A stretch of DNA of 64,000 nt, from assembly GCA_035235625.1 (NCBI GenBank), contig CP141141.1:310001-374000 (forward strand). The letters are read 5' to 3'. Each line of letters begins with the position of its first letter. Position 1 is the first letter of the stretch. Source of the stretch: Saururus chinensis (taxonomy: Eukaryota; Streptophyta; Magnoliopsida; Piperales; Saururaceae). The notes under the pieces are model-generated. The model did no database searches and was not told the DNA's origin. It saw only the letters and a program-made list of their open reading frames with translations. This document shows, in pieces, positions 1 through 12,264 of the stretch. A program made the translations under genes and the position numbers.

Positions 1-479
1 AATTGCTTTATTCATGCTAAACTTGCACACCAAAGAAAATTGACAAAGCCATTATATAATTAATTGGGAAAGTTGAGATCTAATTAGTAGGCTAGAAGGT
101 TTAAGCCCATATAAATTTTGGCTGTAAATACTTTGTCTTGTGTTTTTTTTGCAGGGGTAGAGAAATTTTAATTCCTTTTTGCTCCAAATGTAAATAGAGG
201 AATGCAAGCTGTTGTTGGTAATTAAGAAGAAAATGCACGTGGGAATTATTAAGCAGGTTCATAAAGAGGGCATTTTTTTCTATGTAAAACACCCGCCCAT
301 CCACAAAGGCAAGAGAGCGAGTTTGGATTAATAAAAATGGATGTTTTGTGCACAAAGGGAAATTGAAGTATGTGCCTAACTCTGGTTGTTGGGAAAATTA
401 CACCTTTTTTCTCTTTTGTGCTAGCCAAGAACATAATAAAACACACATTTTTACATACACAAAATGATCTAAGTATGTC

Positions 480-1470
480 TTTTATAAGTGTAGGATATGT
501 AAATTAACATACTCATAAAGCAAGATCACCAAAGAGACATTTCATTAAACATATAAAAGACACAAGATTCATGTGATTCACTCTCAAAGCAACGGCTACA
601 TCTACGGGGTCTATATAAACCAATTTCACTATAAACAATGAAGGTATACTCTACCTTGTAGACATTGCACAATCAAGGGTTAATACTTTGTAGAGATTGA
701 GTACAATTGAGATACCCAAAGATGGAAAAACAAAGAAGAGATAAAAGTTACTACTATAAACCACTTAAATTTGTCTTCTCTTTGCTAAGAGGAACAACTT
801 TGTGCTTGAAAAGCTTATTCCTTTCCTTCTTCTTCCAAGAAACTCACTTTTTCCTCTTCAAAGTTTTTCCAAAAGTTTTATAGTCATATATGTTCTTAGT
901 TCTCATCTTTCCTAAAAGAAATAATTTCTTTTAAGAAAAATTGGCTTATTACCAATAAGCCCATCAACTTACTTTATTTCACTTAACCCTAAGTAGGTTA
1001 AGTGATAGGCCTCCACATGATGAGGGAAATAGCCCAACAATTCTCCCCCTCCATATGTGGGGCTCCCACATATTATACATGAGGGCCAACCCCACACATA
1101 CTAGGCTAACTTTTACAAAGCTCATATTTCACCTTAGGGACAATCTTGGTCATTATATTCAATAGTTTTTTATATCAGCATGGATCTTCATAAACTCTAG
1201 GAGTCTTTTCTCCAACACATTGTATTTAATGATAACACATAAATATGTTTGTTCATATAATGAAAAGTTGTATTTTTTCCCAAATAGATAACACTTTGAC
1301 TATTATAATACACAACATAGTTATCTTGTTTTAGGCTCAACTCTCTCATGAATCTCTTTATCTATAACATTGCCTTACAAGCTTCAGTAATTACAATGTA
1401 TTCAGCCTCCATTATAGACACTGCAAGACACTTTTCCAATCTTTATTGTCATGACACAACACCCCCAGGA
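480..1470 (-). mobile_element. Ty1/copia remnant, 3' end (LTR, polypurine tract, RNase H piece)
   Basis: The minus strand around 1330-1450 encodes an RNase H-like piece with the copia signature MEAEYIVITEAC, matching the family pattern STEAEY.A...A. To its left, near 1040-1057, lies a purine-rich tract (minus-strand GGAGGGGGAGAATTG) followed at once by TGTTGGGC. That is the expected polypurine tract and the start of a 3' LTR, whose inner end is at 1039. The outer LTR end is not resolved; about 480 is a guess. The element is broken and old, and no 5' part was seen. Confidence 0.6.
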
Positions 1471-1559
1471 AACGTGATCAAGTATCCTGAAGTACTCTTC
1501 CTTAATTCAAGACTATTACACCCACAAACTTAGAGGTTTTTTTACATATTAAAAATATT

Positions 1560-3100
1560 AGGATTGGAATGAATTTAAATTTCTTATGTGTAAGTCATTG
1601 TATTAACAACATTTTATAAATTTATTTTAAACATTGTCTTACTTCAAAAAATTGCGTGCAAAAAGTTTTTATCACATTGTGGGCTAGGATTTTGTCTAAA
1701 CGAGTTTAATAATCAATTTTGTTCCTTCTCTAAACTTAAGAAAAATATTTTGTTTTCAAATTTGAGTGATTATGGACTGTTTGTGCCTTATTTATTGAGC
1801 TAGGGAATCAGTTGTTAGAGACACTAGTAGACCTGACTTATAGAGTTTATGGTTTTTGACCCTAGTATTTTGTAAATAGTATATCTTGTACTACATATAT
1901 AATTTTGACAAGAAACCTCTTGAATTAAAAACTAAACTTGAATATGAAGGGAACACACCCAAGAATACCAAAAACAGACTTCAGATGGTTGAGATATGAC
2001 CATTTGAAGGTTGGTGTATATTACAGTTCAAAGCCTACACAAATTTCAAGGTGGGACACCCATAGGCACAAGGGGGACACTACCCAAATTTGACCCAAGT
2101 GATCCCAGATGATCTTAAGATGAATAGTTAGGATTTTTTTAAGCCCAAGATACGGATTTGTTAGGTAGGAAGCTTCTAGAACCTACCTAATAGGGTCATA
2201 CTAAAACTACCATATCTCCCTACACAAAATTTCAATTTATACAATCTTGGATGATATTGAAAGCTAGTTTAATAGCTACGAAATCATTTCTCACAATCAT
2301 TTAGTGATTCAATTATTTTTAGAGGTCAAACTCAGAGTCCAAGAAACTGAGGATTCTTCTAGACTGGCCATTTTTCTCTCCTACGATATTTGTGAAAATT
2401 AAAGGCCTAAAAATTCTATAAATGGCCTAAACCTCCCCTCTCCCTCATAATTTCACTCTTATCTCATTCTTCTCTATGATGGTTTGTCCATCTCTCAATT
2501 CTCCCATTTTCTTAAGATTTTTTCTCTCTAGAAGCTTTCTTCTCCCATTGATCTATATCTTTCTCTTTGATTTTTCTTCTTCAATCATTGTTTTTTAATT
2601 ATCTTACTATTCCTATTTGGATTTAATATTTCATTAGTATTAATTTTAGTTTTCTTTTGGTCATAGGAGCCAAATATGCGAATGCCAATGTCGACTTGGT
2701 AGGTAGAGGTAAGGGGATTTACCTATGACTTGTGGTGTTATGAACCTTCATTAGCAACATCAGGATTTTTAAGATTAATTTTATGATTGGCTACTTGATT
2801 ATGGGATTTTTGTGATTTTTACGATTTTTTGTATTTTTCCAGAATTATTAAATTCTCGTCATATTCTTGGCTAAACTTCAAAATTTGTCATTAATTTTGT
2901 ACATGTTGAAAAATTATGAAATTTTAATAGTGAAGTATTATTCTTGTATTAATATTCTTAAAAATTTTCATAATTTTTAGAACCCATTTGGTAGGTCAAA
3001 TGACCAAATTAGCACAACGAATTTAGTATTTTACTATTTGTACGATTGAATTTTGGGGTACCATAATTTCTATAGCACACTTATCATTCCTAGATAAGTG
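1560..3100 (+). repeat. LTR-like repeat, family A, copy 1
   Basis: This stretch is recognisably the same repeat as 27844-29450. Shared blocks include TAGACCTGAC, AGATATGACCATTTGAAG, a TATA-like CTATAAATGGCC at about 2417 followed by a CT-rich leader, and GGTAGGTCAAATGACCAAATT near the end. A promoter-like box followed by a pyrimidine-rich stretch fits a gypsy-type LTR read on the plus strand. Both ends are approximate. It lies between two copia scraps. Confidence 0.55.
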
Positions 3101-3106
3101 TGCAAT

Positions 3107-3370
3107 AATATATCTGTATGACCGAGAGTGATCATTCTTGGTACCTAGATACATGTGCTATTAATCACATGATTGCAGACACTTCACAAATGGAATGTAT
3201 GCGTCCTTACTCTGGTTCTAATAAGGTGTTGATTGGTGATGGTAGCTTATATATTTCTAGCATTGGTCACATCTCTTTACCAAATAAAAATTGCATCTAC
3301 ATAATGTTATTCATGTGTTATCTTTGAAGAACAACTTGCTAAGCGTATACCAGCTTACTCAACATAACTC
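3107..3370 (+). mobile_element. Ty1/copia remnant, protease region
   Basis: The plus strand encodes a short piece with SWYLDTCAINHMIAD, the copia protease active-site pattern (W.LDSGA..HM). It is followed by VLIGDGSLYISSIGHISLPN and a LLSVYQLTQ-like stretch, which in complete elements sits between protease and integrase. Nothing else of the element follows. It is a broken fossil fragment. Confidence 0.75.
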
Positions 3371-4713
3371 TTGTTCCTTCATCCAAACTCTTATTTATGA
3401 ATTCTTAGTTGGGTTTTCAAGCCATGTCTATCTAGTTTTTATTCTAAAAGTTTGACACTTAAATGCAACACACAAAATTAGTTAATATACTTTGAATGAC
3501 CAAAAGTTAAATTCACTATTTTCCACATGTAATCCAAACTTGCTTGATGTTGCATCTATCATAATTTCTTTATCTGAGCTTCGATTTATGTACTCTTAGA
3601 AAATCTACGAAGTTCTTTATGTCTACTATTTAATAATAATTTTTTTATTATCTAGAATCTATGTATAGAGGAGGTTATTAAACCAAGATTACCTAAAGGA
3701 CAAGCTCACTTATATCAACGTAGATAAGTATAGGGAATTTAGAAATTCTTGGGCGTTATATATGGCCTTTCCGTTATATTTGAGGTATTCTCCCTAGAGA
3801 ACCTGCATCACAAAGGATATTGAGGATACAAGTATACTAAGTGAAATTGCAATCCAAAAGAAAATAAATAGTTTGATGAACATACCGAGAGAGAATATGT
3901 TGTTAATATCAATACAAATAGCATAGAGATCAAAATTAACACATAAATTTTTGTGACAAGTATACATACAACATAGAAATCCACTTTAGGCTACACCAAA
4001 ATTTATCTAGGAGTTCCCACTCTACTAGATATTGGACTACCACGAATTCAACCTCGGCTTTTGCATGGAGCCTGCCCCACCCCATCCATGACATGAAGTA
4101 AGGGCTCATTAATCCTAGTGCCTAGATCTCAACTACAAGGATCATCGAAACCTCAAGTATTGCATTGTGCGAGACCAATCATATTTTTATGCTCTATTCT
4201 ATTCGAACCTGATTCTCGAAATAGAGGAGTGGCTCTACATAACTCTCATATTTAGATAGTTGAAAGACCATGCTCTTTTTTTATATCATACATACCCTGC
4301 TGTTCTTCGTGGTTAAATGACTCACTTGAGGACCCAATGAGGCCTAGGGATCTTGGACCTTTTGTACCAAATGCATTAGTTCAAGGTAACTAAATCATCA
4401 CATCACATGGTTTCATATACATGCATTTAGGTTTACTAACCCTTAGTACATACTTACTCAGCATTTCATACACATCACAAAATTCTAAAAAATCATGTAA
4501 TTATATATAATTGATACATAGCTCATTCCTTACTATAAAACAAACTAAAAATATTTACCACGAGGTACAATTGGTAACCTCACCAACAGGTTAGCCAGAT
4601 TACTGATGACCATCGGTAGATCCACCGACATGTCGAACACTCGCTGATAGTAGGTTAGACGGATAAACCCACCTCACCCATGCTTCACTAACATGTCAGC
4701 CTCATTGCCGATG
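3371..4713. other. No gene recognised; AT-rich intergenic DNA
   Basis: I see no supported coding region. From about 4560 to 4700 there is a degenerate repeat with pieces such as GGTAACCTCACCAACAGG and CATCGGTAGATCCACCGAC. Read on the other strand, it resembles the repeat at 56954-57190. Confidence 0.4.
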
Positions 4714-7190
4714 TCACGACCTGGATTTTTAAAACCCTTTTTAAATAAAAGACGTGATAAATCACGATAATTTTTTTTTAAATCAAATCAAATAAATCGA
4801 CTAAAATATCCAATTCGTGATAACTAGGGTTCACAAATATGAATATCAAAATATATGATATTATTACACGTGTCAAAATTCGATAAATAGCAAGTTAACC
4901 CTTTAAGTACAAGTTTGTCATCCGTATGAAAATAAACAACTAAGTAAAGTTGGCTCTCACACCAATAATCTCAATTACTTACAAGATGGCAGAAGTAAGA
5001 AACTAGATCCCACTAGTGTAATGTCGTCCTCAAATGCCCACCAACGTCCTGATCTCCCAACGTTCTCATCTAAAAAACCGGCAAGCAAACAAGACCAACA
5101 ACAACCAAACATCTCATCCCCTTCGAAGAGCGTCTCAAAAGAACAAAAGTATAAAATAATATTTTTCGGATCGGGCCAACATCACCTGATATTAGTTGTC
5201 TACGTACTCATCAGACAACATCTCCAATGTTTCCAACAAGATCGGATCTATATGTAGTTCTGCCTAGAAATCTATATTATCCTAATAAGTATAACATCAC
5301 AAATGCAATGCTTAAGTATTTTAAAGCAACCTACATTTCATGCAAGTACTTTAATCATTCCACTTTTTCTAATTAAATAAGCAATATCAAACAATGTTAT
5401 TAATTATCTCTAGAACCATTGTTCGATAATTAATATCCCCATCTAATCCTAATGATAGACAAACTCATCAAATGTCAACCTAAGTGACAAATTATACACT
5501 CACCATAGACCACTCTCAAAGGTAAATCTATGATGAAAACCCTAGAATACACTAGAAAGTACCATTACCCATCCTAGCCCATAGATGACCTAACCGGAGT
5601 GGAAGGGTGTGGCCTACAACTGCACCTGAACAGAAGTGGCGGGAAAAGCCAAACCAAACAAGATGTCAGGTAATCCAAATGTGTGTAAACTAAAAGATCC
5701 TCAATAGATCTGTGGTAAGCCCGGCTCATGCAGAGCTCCCTCCAACAGAGAGGTGCAAATGCACGGTCAAATCAGCAGCTCCTCAATAGAGCTAAAATTC
5801 AGGATAGCATTCTGAACCCTGTCTTGCTCATCATTAAGTTAGGATTTCGAATGACTATCCCAAACCCTATTAGTCCCTTTTAGACTAGGGTTTAAAACTC
5901 GAAACTGCCATCGGTTCATCAACCAAGGTAAATCGTTAAGTCAAAGGCTTTGTTCACTCTATGAACTAGTCCCAAACCCCTCTGAGGTATTTTAGTCTTT
6001 ATCTTGAGTAGGTGTTCTTGCCCAATCCAAAGCTATCCACCCCATCAATTAATCTTTAAATAATCTTAAGCTAGTGAACAATGAACATAAATAATCAGAA
6101 CCACACAGGTCTAAACATATCATAATATCGATAATCAAATTAAATAATGATATTAGAATTATTCGAGTTCACACGCCCTAACCCTCCTTGGGTTAACTTA
6201 TTAAATCTTTATGAAAATTGGTCACAATGTACCTAATAGCATTAAAATAATTATTCAACATTAGATATGGTCCTCTCTACTCTTAGTCAAGTCTTTAACT
6301 TGTCAAAAGTTTTCAGTATCACATTGGCCCGTTAATTTTATCCACACAAATGCAGGTTGGTTCGCTAATAAGGATATTTTATCTTTTTATTGAGGGGTTT
6401 CTTGAACCCTAATGGGTCCAAAACTAATCTCAGGGGTACACCTTGATGTTATGAATCCAATGTAATTTTCTTGCCATTTAACGGGGTCGTAAACCCCTTT
6501 ACCCGACCCCAATTCAATTATTCATTTTACATTAATCTTAGGGGTAAAATAGTCAATTATTTATTTAATTTAATTTTTTCCTAACTTATGCCTTGGTCCA
6601 AATTTAGAATACACATTAATATATCATTGAATTTTTTTTTTAATTTTAAAATCTACTCATAGGCCCCTGAACCGGATCCCCTAAGTCTATTCATTAATCA
6701 TTATTTTATGCTTCAGCTCATAGGGGTAATTTAGTCATTTCAAAGGCTTTGAGATTTTCCCCAATCTGAAACTTAGTCTAGGCACTCTACATACGCCCAT
6801 GGTTATGTGTAATTTTTTTTGAATTTTTTTGACCATTTTAATCTACTGAACCGGATCCGGTTCAATCGGTATGTTATATTTTTCTTTTTTTTTTATGAGT
6901 TGGACCGAACCGGATTGAATGACCTAGACCGGTTTGGTCCAGGCATCATCTTCTACCTCTGACCAGTTCAAAGAAAAACAGAGCCTACAATGCTCTACTC
7001 ACACAGAGAGACAGAGATTGCCGGGTGGTTCTGGCAGGATAAGGTTCAATCTAATTCCGACTACAACTTTCGGCATAATCCCAACGTTAGCAGTGGTTTT
7101 CTCCTTCACTGAAATCGAATTCAATTCAAAATCTTTTGCCCTAAATAACGGTTTGCAACACGTTATTCACAAAACCCACTCTTGTTGTGT
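4714..7190 (-). repeat. LTR-like repeat, family B, copy A
   Basis: It begins TGTCACGACCTGG, the reverse complement of a common plant gypsy LTR end (CCAGGTCGTGACA), so I read it as minus-oriented. It shares with 44636-46980 the opening block (GGATTTTTAAAACC, then a GATAACTAGGGTTCA-like stretch, then ATATTATTACAC). It also shares a later block around 6390-6520 (TGGGTCCAAAACTAATCTCA, GGGGTACACCTTGATG). The two copies are strongly diverged. No coding capacity was recognised. The right end is uncertain. Confidence 0.5.
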
Positions 7191-7199
7191 ATAACCTTC

Positions 7200-8275
7200 T
7201 TAATATAAGCTTATAAACTCAGTAAGAAATGCCCGTTTCAGGAAAGCCCAAAAGCCCGAATTAAGCCCAAGTTAATTGGAGAAAGGAGGGGTATTTAAAG
7301 GGAAAGAAAAGATAGAGGAACCCTAATTCAGTCCGCCCCACTCCTCTCCCCCCCCCCTCTCTCCCTTGTGGTTCGGCCTTGCCTTGGGTTTCTCGGTGAA
7401 ACCCTTGCTGGCCGCCCCCTTAATCCTCCTCTTCTTGGACATGGGGCAAGAGAGGGATTCAATCCCTTGCTGATTGGTGCTTGAAGAAGAGGGCTTTGGG
7501 TCGCCATCTTGCTGAGTTTTGCTTCCAAGATTGAAGGCTTTGAAGGATCAATACATACAATATATTTACTCTCTCCCCTCTTGATTCCTTTTGTGTTTGG
7601 ATATGCGAATTGAAGGATTCAAGGGCGTGCAAGGGGCTGAAATGCCCAAGGTCAATACGCTATCATTCCAGTTTGATTTCCTATATGCATGATTCATGTT
7701 GGATGATTTTATATTGCTCACTGATTTGAGATTATGTACATGTTTGTGTAGATTAATTGAAAAGCTTAATTTTTGATTGGTGCTCCACTGCCGAGTTAGA
7801 ATATTTTGCACTTGCAAGTACCACTACATAATTCTTATGGTACCTTCATCTTCTCCGCCAGTTACATCTCAAGATACATGGATCCTCGACTCTACTTTGT
7901 GACAACATCAGTACAATTCCAATGTCCAAGAACCTAGTCTTTTATACATGTATGAAGCACATTGACATAGCTGTCCATTTCATAGAGGAGCGTGCTCACA
8001 ATGGTTCAATTCGAATCTTACATATTGTTGGCACTAATCAAATTGCATATGTATTTACCAAATCTTGCATAACCCTCACTTCCCCCGGTTCTGCTTGGTG
8101 CACGACAAGCTCAATATATAGCCCATCCTTCCATGAGCTTGAGGGGGGCCTGTGGGACGACCCATTGCACATGATTCAGCAGACTCATTGACCAAATCCT
8201 GCTTCAGAGGATTGTGCATGCTTCAGTTTCCTTCCTTCCTGAGATTGAACCTCAACAAGAAATCTTTCTATACGT
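7200..8275 (+). mobile_element. Ty1/copia remnant with LTR/leader-like start and RNase H end
   Basis: The segment 7922-8191 encodes the C-terminal end of a copia polyprotein: MKHIDIAVHFIEERAHNGSI and later TNQIAYVFTK, matching the family pattern KHI.ID.HF.RE...G.I and ...ADIFTK. A short stretch at about 7850-7905 (SQDTWILDST) resembles the protease start. The preceding 7280-7800 has a TATA-like TATTTAAAG at about 7293 and could be LTR or leader. Only scraps of the element remain and it is clearly broken. Confidence 0.65.
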
Positions 8276-9733
8276 AATTTTTAGTTACTCAAAATTGTGG
8301 GATTCGTCCTTTCTAATTCAAATTCAAACAGCGCCTTATATATTTTTTAATAAATAGAATAAAAAATCACCAGGCAAATTGTGTTGAGTGATAATCTGAC
8401 GCTTCTATCCGCGATGGAGCAGCAAACATTATAAGCAGAGACTGAAAAGACTATTATTGTTCGTTGTAATAAAATACTATTTAGCCCACATGATTCATCT
8501 GAGAGTCCGTGAGGTAGGAAATTCGCACAAGTCATCCTTGGATTGGACTTACGGCCGGTGGGGGAAGCCAAGTTGCCGATCGGTGCTCATCGTTTTCAGA
8601 GGGATAATATGCACGCAGCCTCTAATGAGAATCAAGGTATATTGATCATGGAGTTTTTTTTTTCATTTTCAAAGCACATTTCTTTTTATAGAAGAGAAAT
8701 GAAGAATAAACAAATTCAAACTTTACCTTCATTTCCAAGAAATACACCCAGCAAAGTGTCCATGCATTAGTTAACATTCATCATAGTACTTCTGTCAGAT
8801 TTTGTTTTTTGATTGATACTAATGCAAGATTTTCTTCACAACTATAAGAATAAAATTCTCGATCGGGATCCATGCCACTAATCTCAACGTCTGGACTGTA
8901 TCTGCCAAATGCAAGCACACACGCCTATAGCCTTGGCATGTCTGTCATCACTTTCAAGTGGCCGCTAGCTACCCATGTGTAAGCTGCTTCGTGTTTTGTC
9001 TAGATGAACAGAAGGCGTAAAGGCAGACTCGGAAGTTGGGCAGGAGGAGTAAAAAGTTCTCTCTTGTTTGTCATCGTATCCGAGAGTCTTGCTATCTATG
9101 TGAGCCTCGACACCTGCAAGAAGTAAGACATAGCTAAGCCTGGCAGCTCCATGAACATCACAGTAAAGTAGGATAGAGTTGAGGATTTGTAAAAAAAAAA
9201 AAAACTAGTTTGAGTAGCCGTTTTGCAACTGCTGAGAACATCATTGACACTCTTAATTAATTTGTACCTAGGTTTAACGGCCTGGAGGTGAAATTCTTTG
9301 GACACCCAGTTAACATTCTCTCAGAAAGGTAGAATGCCGAAAAGGTTGTGACTCTTTCATTCTTCTAACATCAATCCACATCGCACTTTTTTTTTTTTTT
9401 TACCATTCCTTTGTCCTTATTTGAGTTACTTCTAGTAGGACGAGCCGCTCTCGGGACATTTTGCTATTGGAACTAGATAGTAGGGCATAACAAAGTCAAA
9501 ATTCGGAAAACTGGGAGAATGAAGAGTGCAATACAGCTAAAGAATCTGTAGCTTGAACACGTCAAAACTGAAGGGAATCCCTTTTGTTCTTTTTCATTTT
9601 GTCACCTTGTGCTGCCTTAAACGCATGCAACTAATAATTAAACTTTCTTCTGTTGGGCCAGCAGAAGAACTAGCCTTTTCTAAACACTCGGAATGAACAC
9701 AGTCGAAACAAAAAAAGGAATGGTTTTATTATT
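8276..9733. other. 3' flank of the WOX gene, nothing recognised
   Basis: No supported gene, RNA or transposon. There are poly-A/T runs near 8650, 9190 and 9388. Transcripts of the downstream minus-strand WOX gene would end just to the right of this stretch, or run into it if a further exon exists. Confidence 0.4.
9725..9730 (-). terminator. Candidate poly(A) signal AATAAA of the WOX gene
   Basis: The minus strand reads AATAAA four bases after the TAA stop of the read-through version of exon 2. If used, the 3' UTR would be unusually short. No other strong signal was judged better by eye. Confidence 0.35.
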
Positions 9734-11834
9734 TTAGAATTGGGAAACCACGAAAGGGAACTGAATGACTTGTACAAAATTCATGGATGGACAAAGATCT
9801 GTGATATAAAAGAGACCATCGGAGATGAGTCTTACCAGGAAGTAGCTTTCTCCCATCTTCAGGATTTGCAAAGAAACTCCGAACTCATTGACAGGAACGG
9901 GCTCTCCAGAGGAATGCACCAGCATAACATCTTGGCCAAACATTGATCTGACATCAAATGGTCCAAAGGGGACTTCCGATGGGACTCCATTAATAAACAC
10001 AGTTATTAATCCTGCAACCAATTTGATGTAAGATAATAAATCTGTCCAAAATGCCCTTTAATAAACACTGTAAACTCATTATATATAGCCTTAAGGACTA
10101 AATCATTGTTCATTCTTTTCTTGAGAACATTTATCCATATTGAGGTAAGATAATATATCTGCATGTTGATAATTAACATTTGTCAGCAAAAACTAACAAG
10201 CTCTTGTTGGTAAAGAAATAAAGTATTCATCAAACTTGAAGCTGTTACCTTAAAAGGGGCTTCTACAATTTAGCAGCTGAACTCAGAAAACATATACTAT
10301 GAGTGAAATTTCCTTCCACAGAATAGGAACCAAATCTGTCTCCAAGTAAAGTACATGCCTAAATGCATGTAAAGAAAAGGCAAAAGCGAAGATTGCAGAC
10401 CTCAACCCCCCACCCACCCACTCATCCACAGAACCACCCACCCACCCGCTACTCAATATATATTTTATGGTAAGATGGAGACTCAGAACACCAATTGCCA
10501 GTCCAACACAGTAGGCCGAACCATAATCCCAATTCTGGGCGGTATGATTCTAGATTGCGGGCTGCAAGATGCTAGATTATACAGGAATCCTGCGTGTTCT
10601 AAATCTTAACTCCAAAAGACACAACTAATGTAAAAAAGACAAAAAACTTGCATTCCTCTTCTCGAGAAGATCAAACAAAAAGGACTTGTAGTGAAATTAG
10701 ACACCATTCAAAGTCTCCCATCCGTACATCGCTACAGCGGGAACTTCCAGATTAGCAAATTTATAGGAAAAAACTGGGGCTCTTTTTTGCCAAAGGTGAA
10801 ATATTTGGTGAGTGGGTAAATTAAGAATTGGTCCAAAAATAAATAGAGATTAAGCTTTATAAAGATCTAGAAGAAATTATAATATACCGATATCCTATAA
10901 TCAGTTAGTGCTATGGAGCTTTATACACAAAAAATAAAATAAAATAGCGAATATATATTTTGTGGGGTGCCCAAAGAAAAGTAAAACGGCAAAATTTGCT
11001 AGTGTTATGTATTATCATATGTTGGCGTCTTAAGCCTGATGGGTAGAATAGAAAAAGCAAAACTAATTTATTGGTAGTAGTGGACAGTGAGTTGGGAAGA
11101 TTGAAAGTCATATAAGAAAGTGGTTGAGGCCGGCCCTTACCTGTATGGTAGTGCAAATTGGAGTGATCAACACAGGGCCACATCATAGAAGGTTCCATGG
11201 GCTGGTTGATCTGCTCGTGAATTTCAGGGAAGCCCATCGGCTGAGGGGTCGAAATGAGATCGTTCTCACCGCCAACAACACCTCCACTCATTGCAGAAGA
11301 AGGAAGGAAAGAAGAAGAAGCTGGAGAAGAAGATAAAGTGTAAGAGGCAGAAGAGAAACATGCTCTAGAAGGGGGGCCAGGGGTGATTGTTGAAGAAGGA
11401 AGTGGTGGAAAAGCAACAGAAGAAGAAGAAGAAGAAGCACTAATAGCAGGCCACGAAGTGGGATGATCATGCGATGACAGTAGTGCACCTCCCTGCAGGG
11501 GCCGGACTGCACGTGGGTCACCGGCCAAGACGGCCTGAATCTGTCGCTGCCGGCGACGAGTTCTGGAGCGCCTGTTCTGGAACCAGTAGAAGACATTGGC
11601 ATCGGAAACCGCACCGAACTTCTCAAGTAGCTTCCTGATCCTCACCGTTTCGTCCTTGGGGGGATTCACCATCCCGCTGTTGAAGATGGACTCGAGGATC
11701 ATGATCTGCTCGGGCTTGGGGTTCCACCGGGACCTGATCGGTTCAGGCGGAGGCTTATCAGGGCCACCATGGCTACAAGAACTAGCAGTAGCAGTTGGGC
11801 TGTCAAGAGGGGGCGGGAGTGATTCATCATCCAT
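9734..11834 (-). CDS. WOX11: WUSCHEL-related homeobox protein, WOX11/12 type, two exons
   Basis: Homeodomain transcription factor of the intermediate WOX clade; in model plants its members promote adventitious (crown) root founder cells. Exon 1 is 11834-11141 and ends ACAG|gtaagg. Exon 2 starts at 10011 after ttgcag and restores the frame ([12 protein letters not shown]). The first in-frame ATG (11834) has A at -3 and G at +4. The protein is 323 residues to the TAA at 9736-9734. Residues about 34-98 form the WOX homeodomain ([10 protein letters not shown] ... [19 protein letters not shown]) and a serine run lies near 134-139. The C-terminal block TVFINGV...[13 protein letters not shown]...MGESYFL is diagnostic of WOX11/12 rather than WOX8/9 or WUS. 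I see no WUS box, as expected for this clade. A donor-like CTG|gtaaga at 9836 could end exon 2 earlier, in phase 0, after 290 coding residues. The frame is open, so the gene looks functional. Which of WOX11 or WOX12 is a guess. Confidence 0.93.
10012..11140 (-). other. Intron 1 of the WOX gene
   Basis: Intron of 1129 bases, with donor GTAAGG at 11140 and acceptor TTGCAG ending at 10012. It holds a strikingly C-rich tract on the plus strand at about 10404-10451, so the pre-mRNA would be G-rich there. No transposon was recognised inside it. Confidence 0.85.
10404..10451 (-). other. G-rich tract in the WOX intron (possible G-quadruplex)
   Basis: The plus strand carries CCCCCCACCCACCCACTC and then, after a short gap, ACCCACCCACCCGC. 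On the transcribed (minus) strand this gives at least six runs of three or more G with one-base to short loops, which meets the usual pattern for a G-quadruplex. Function is inference. Confidence 0.5.
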
Positions 11835-12037
11835 ACTGGAAGAGCTAGCAATTAAGGAGACAGCAGCAATGCGGAGGGCGTGATCAGAGGAGCGAGGGAG
11901 GCAGCAGTGGGAGAGAAGTGGAGAAGGCAACAGACAAAGCAGCTGAATTCAAGCGAGAGAGTGAAGGCACAATGGAGGGCGGTGTGAGGCGGGGAAGCGT
12001 CCAAGTGTGTCCTCGCTGCCCTGTCGAGCTCTTAGGG

Positions 12038-12045
12038 TATTTAAG
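12038..12045 (-). promoter_or_regulatory. Candidate TATA box of the WOX gene
   Basis: The minus strand reads CTTAAATA about 204 bases upstream of the WOX start codon. With a start site about 30 bases downstream, the 5' UTR would be near 170 bases and purine/pyrimidine-skewed (GA-rich on the plus strand). It is positionally plausible but unproven. Confidence 0.4.
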
Positions 12046-12264
12046 GAGGAGGGAGATCCCTAAACTGAGGCTGAGCCGGTGGGCGCATCTGGACGTCTAC
12101 AACGAAGCTGCTTGTTGCTCACTTGCTGCGTTCATTATGCTCACAAGTCAGAAATTAAGCCGTGTCCTCCCGCAGCACTGCCCTATCTCATATTGTGCAC
12201 TTCTATATGTTTCGTACGGCACCTACGCGTCGAAGGATTTCAGCGCCTAATTCGACAAATCTGA

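Noticed and set aside
9265-9300. GGAGGTGAAATTCTTTGG, resembling a conserved 18S rRNA stretch
   Set aside because: Only about 18 bases match and the flanks do not resemble rRNA.
11124-11883. Plus- and minus-strand frames overlapping WOX exon 1
   Set aside because: Shadows of the WOX coding sequence in other frames, with no independent motif or promoter.
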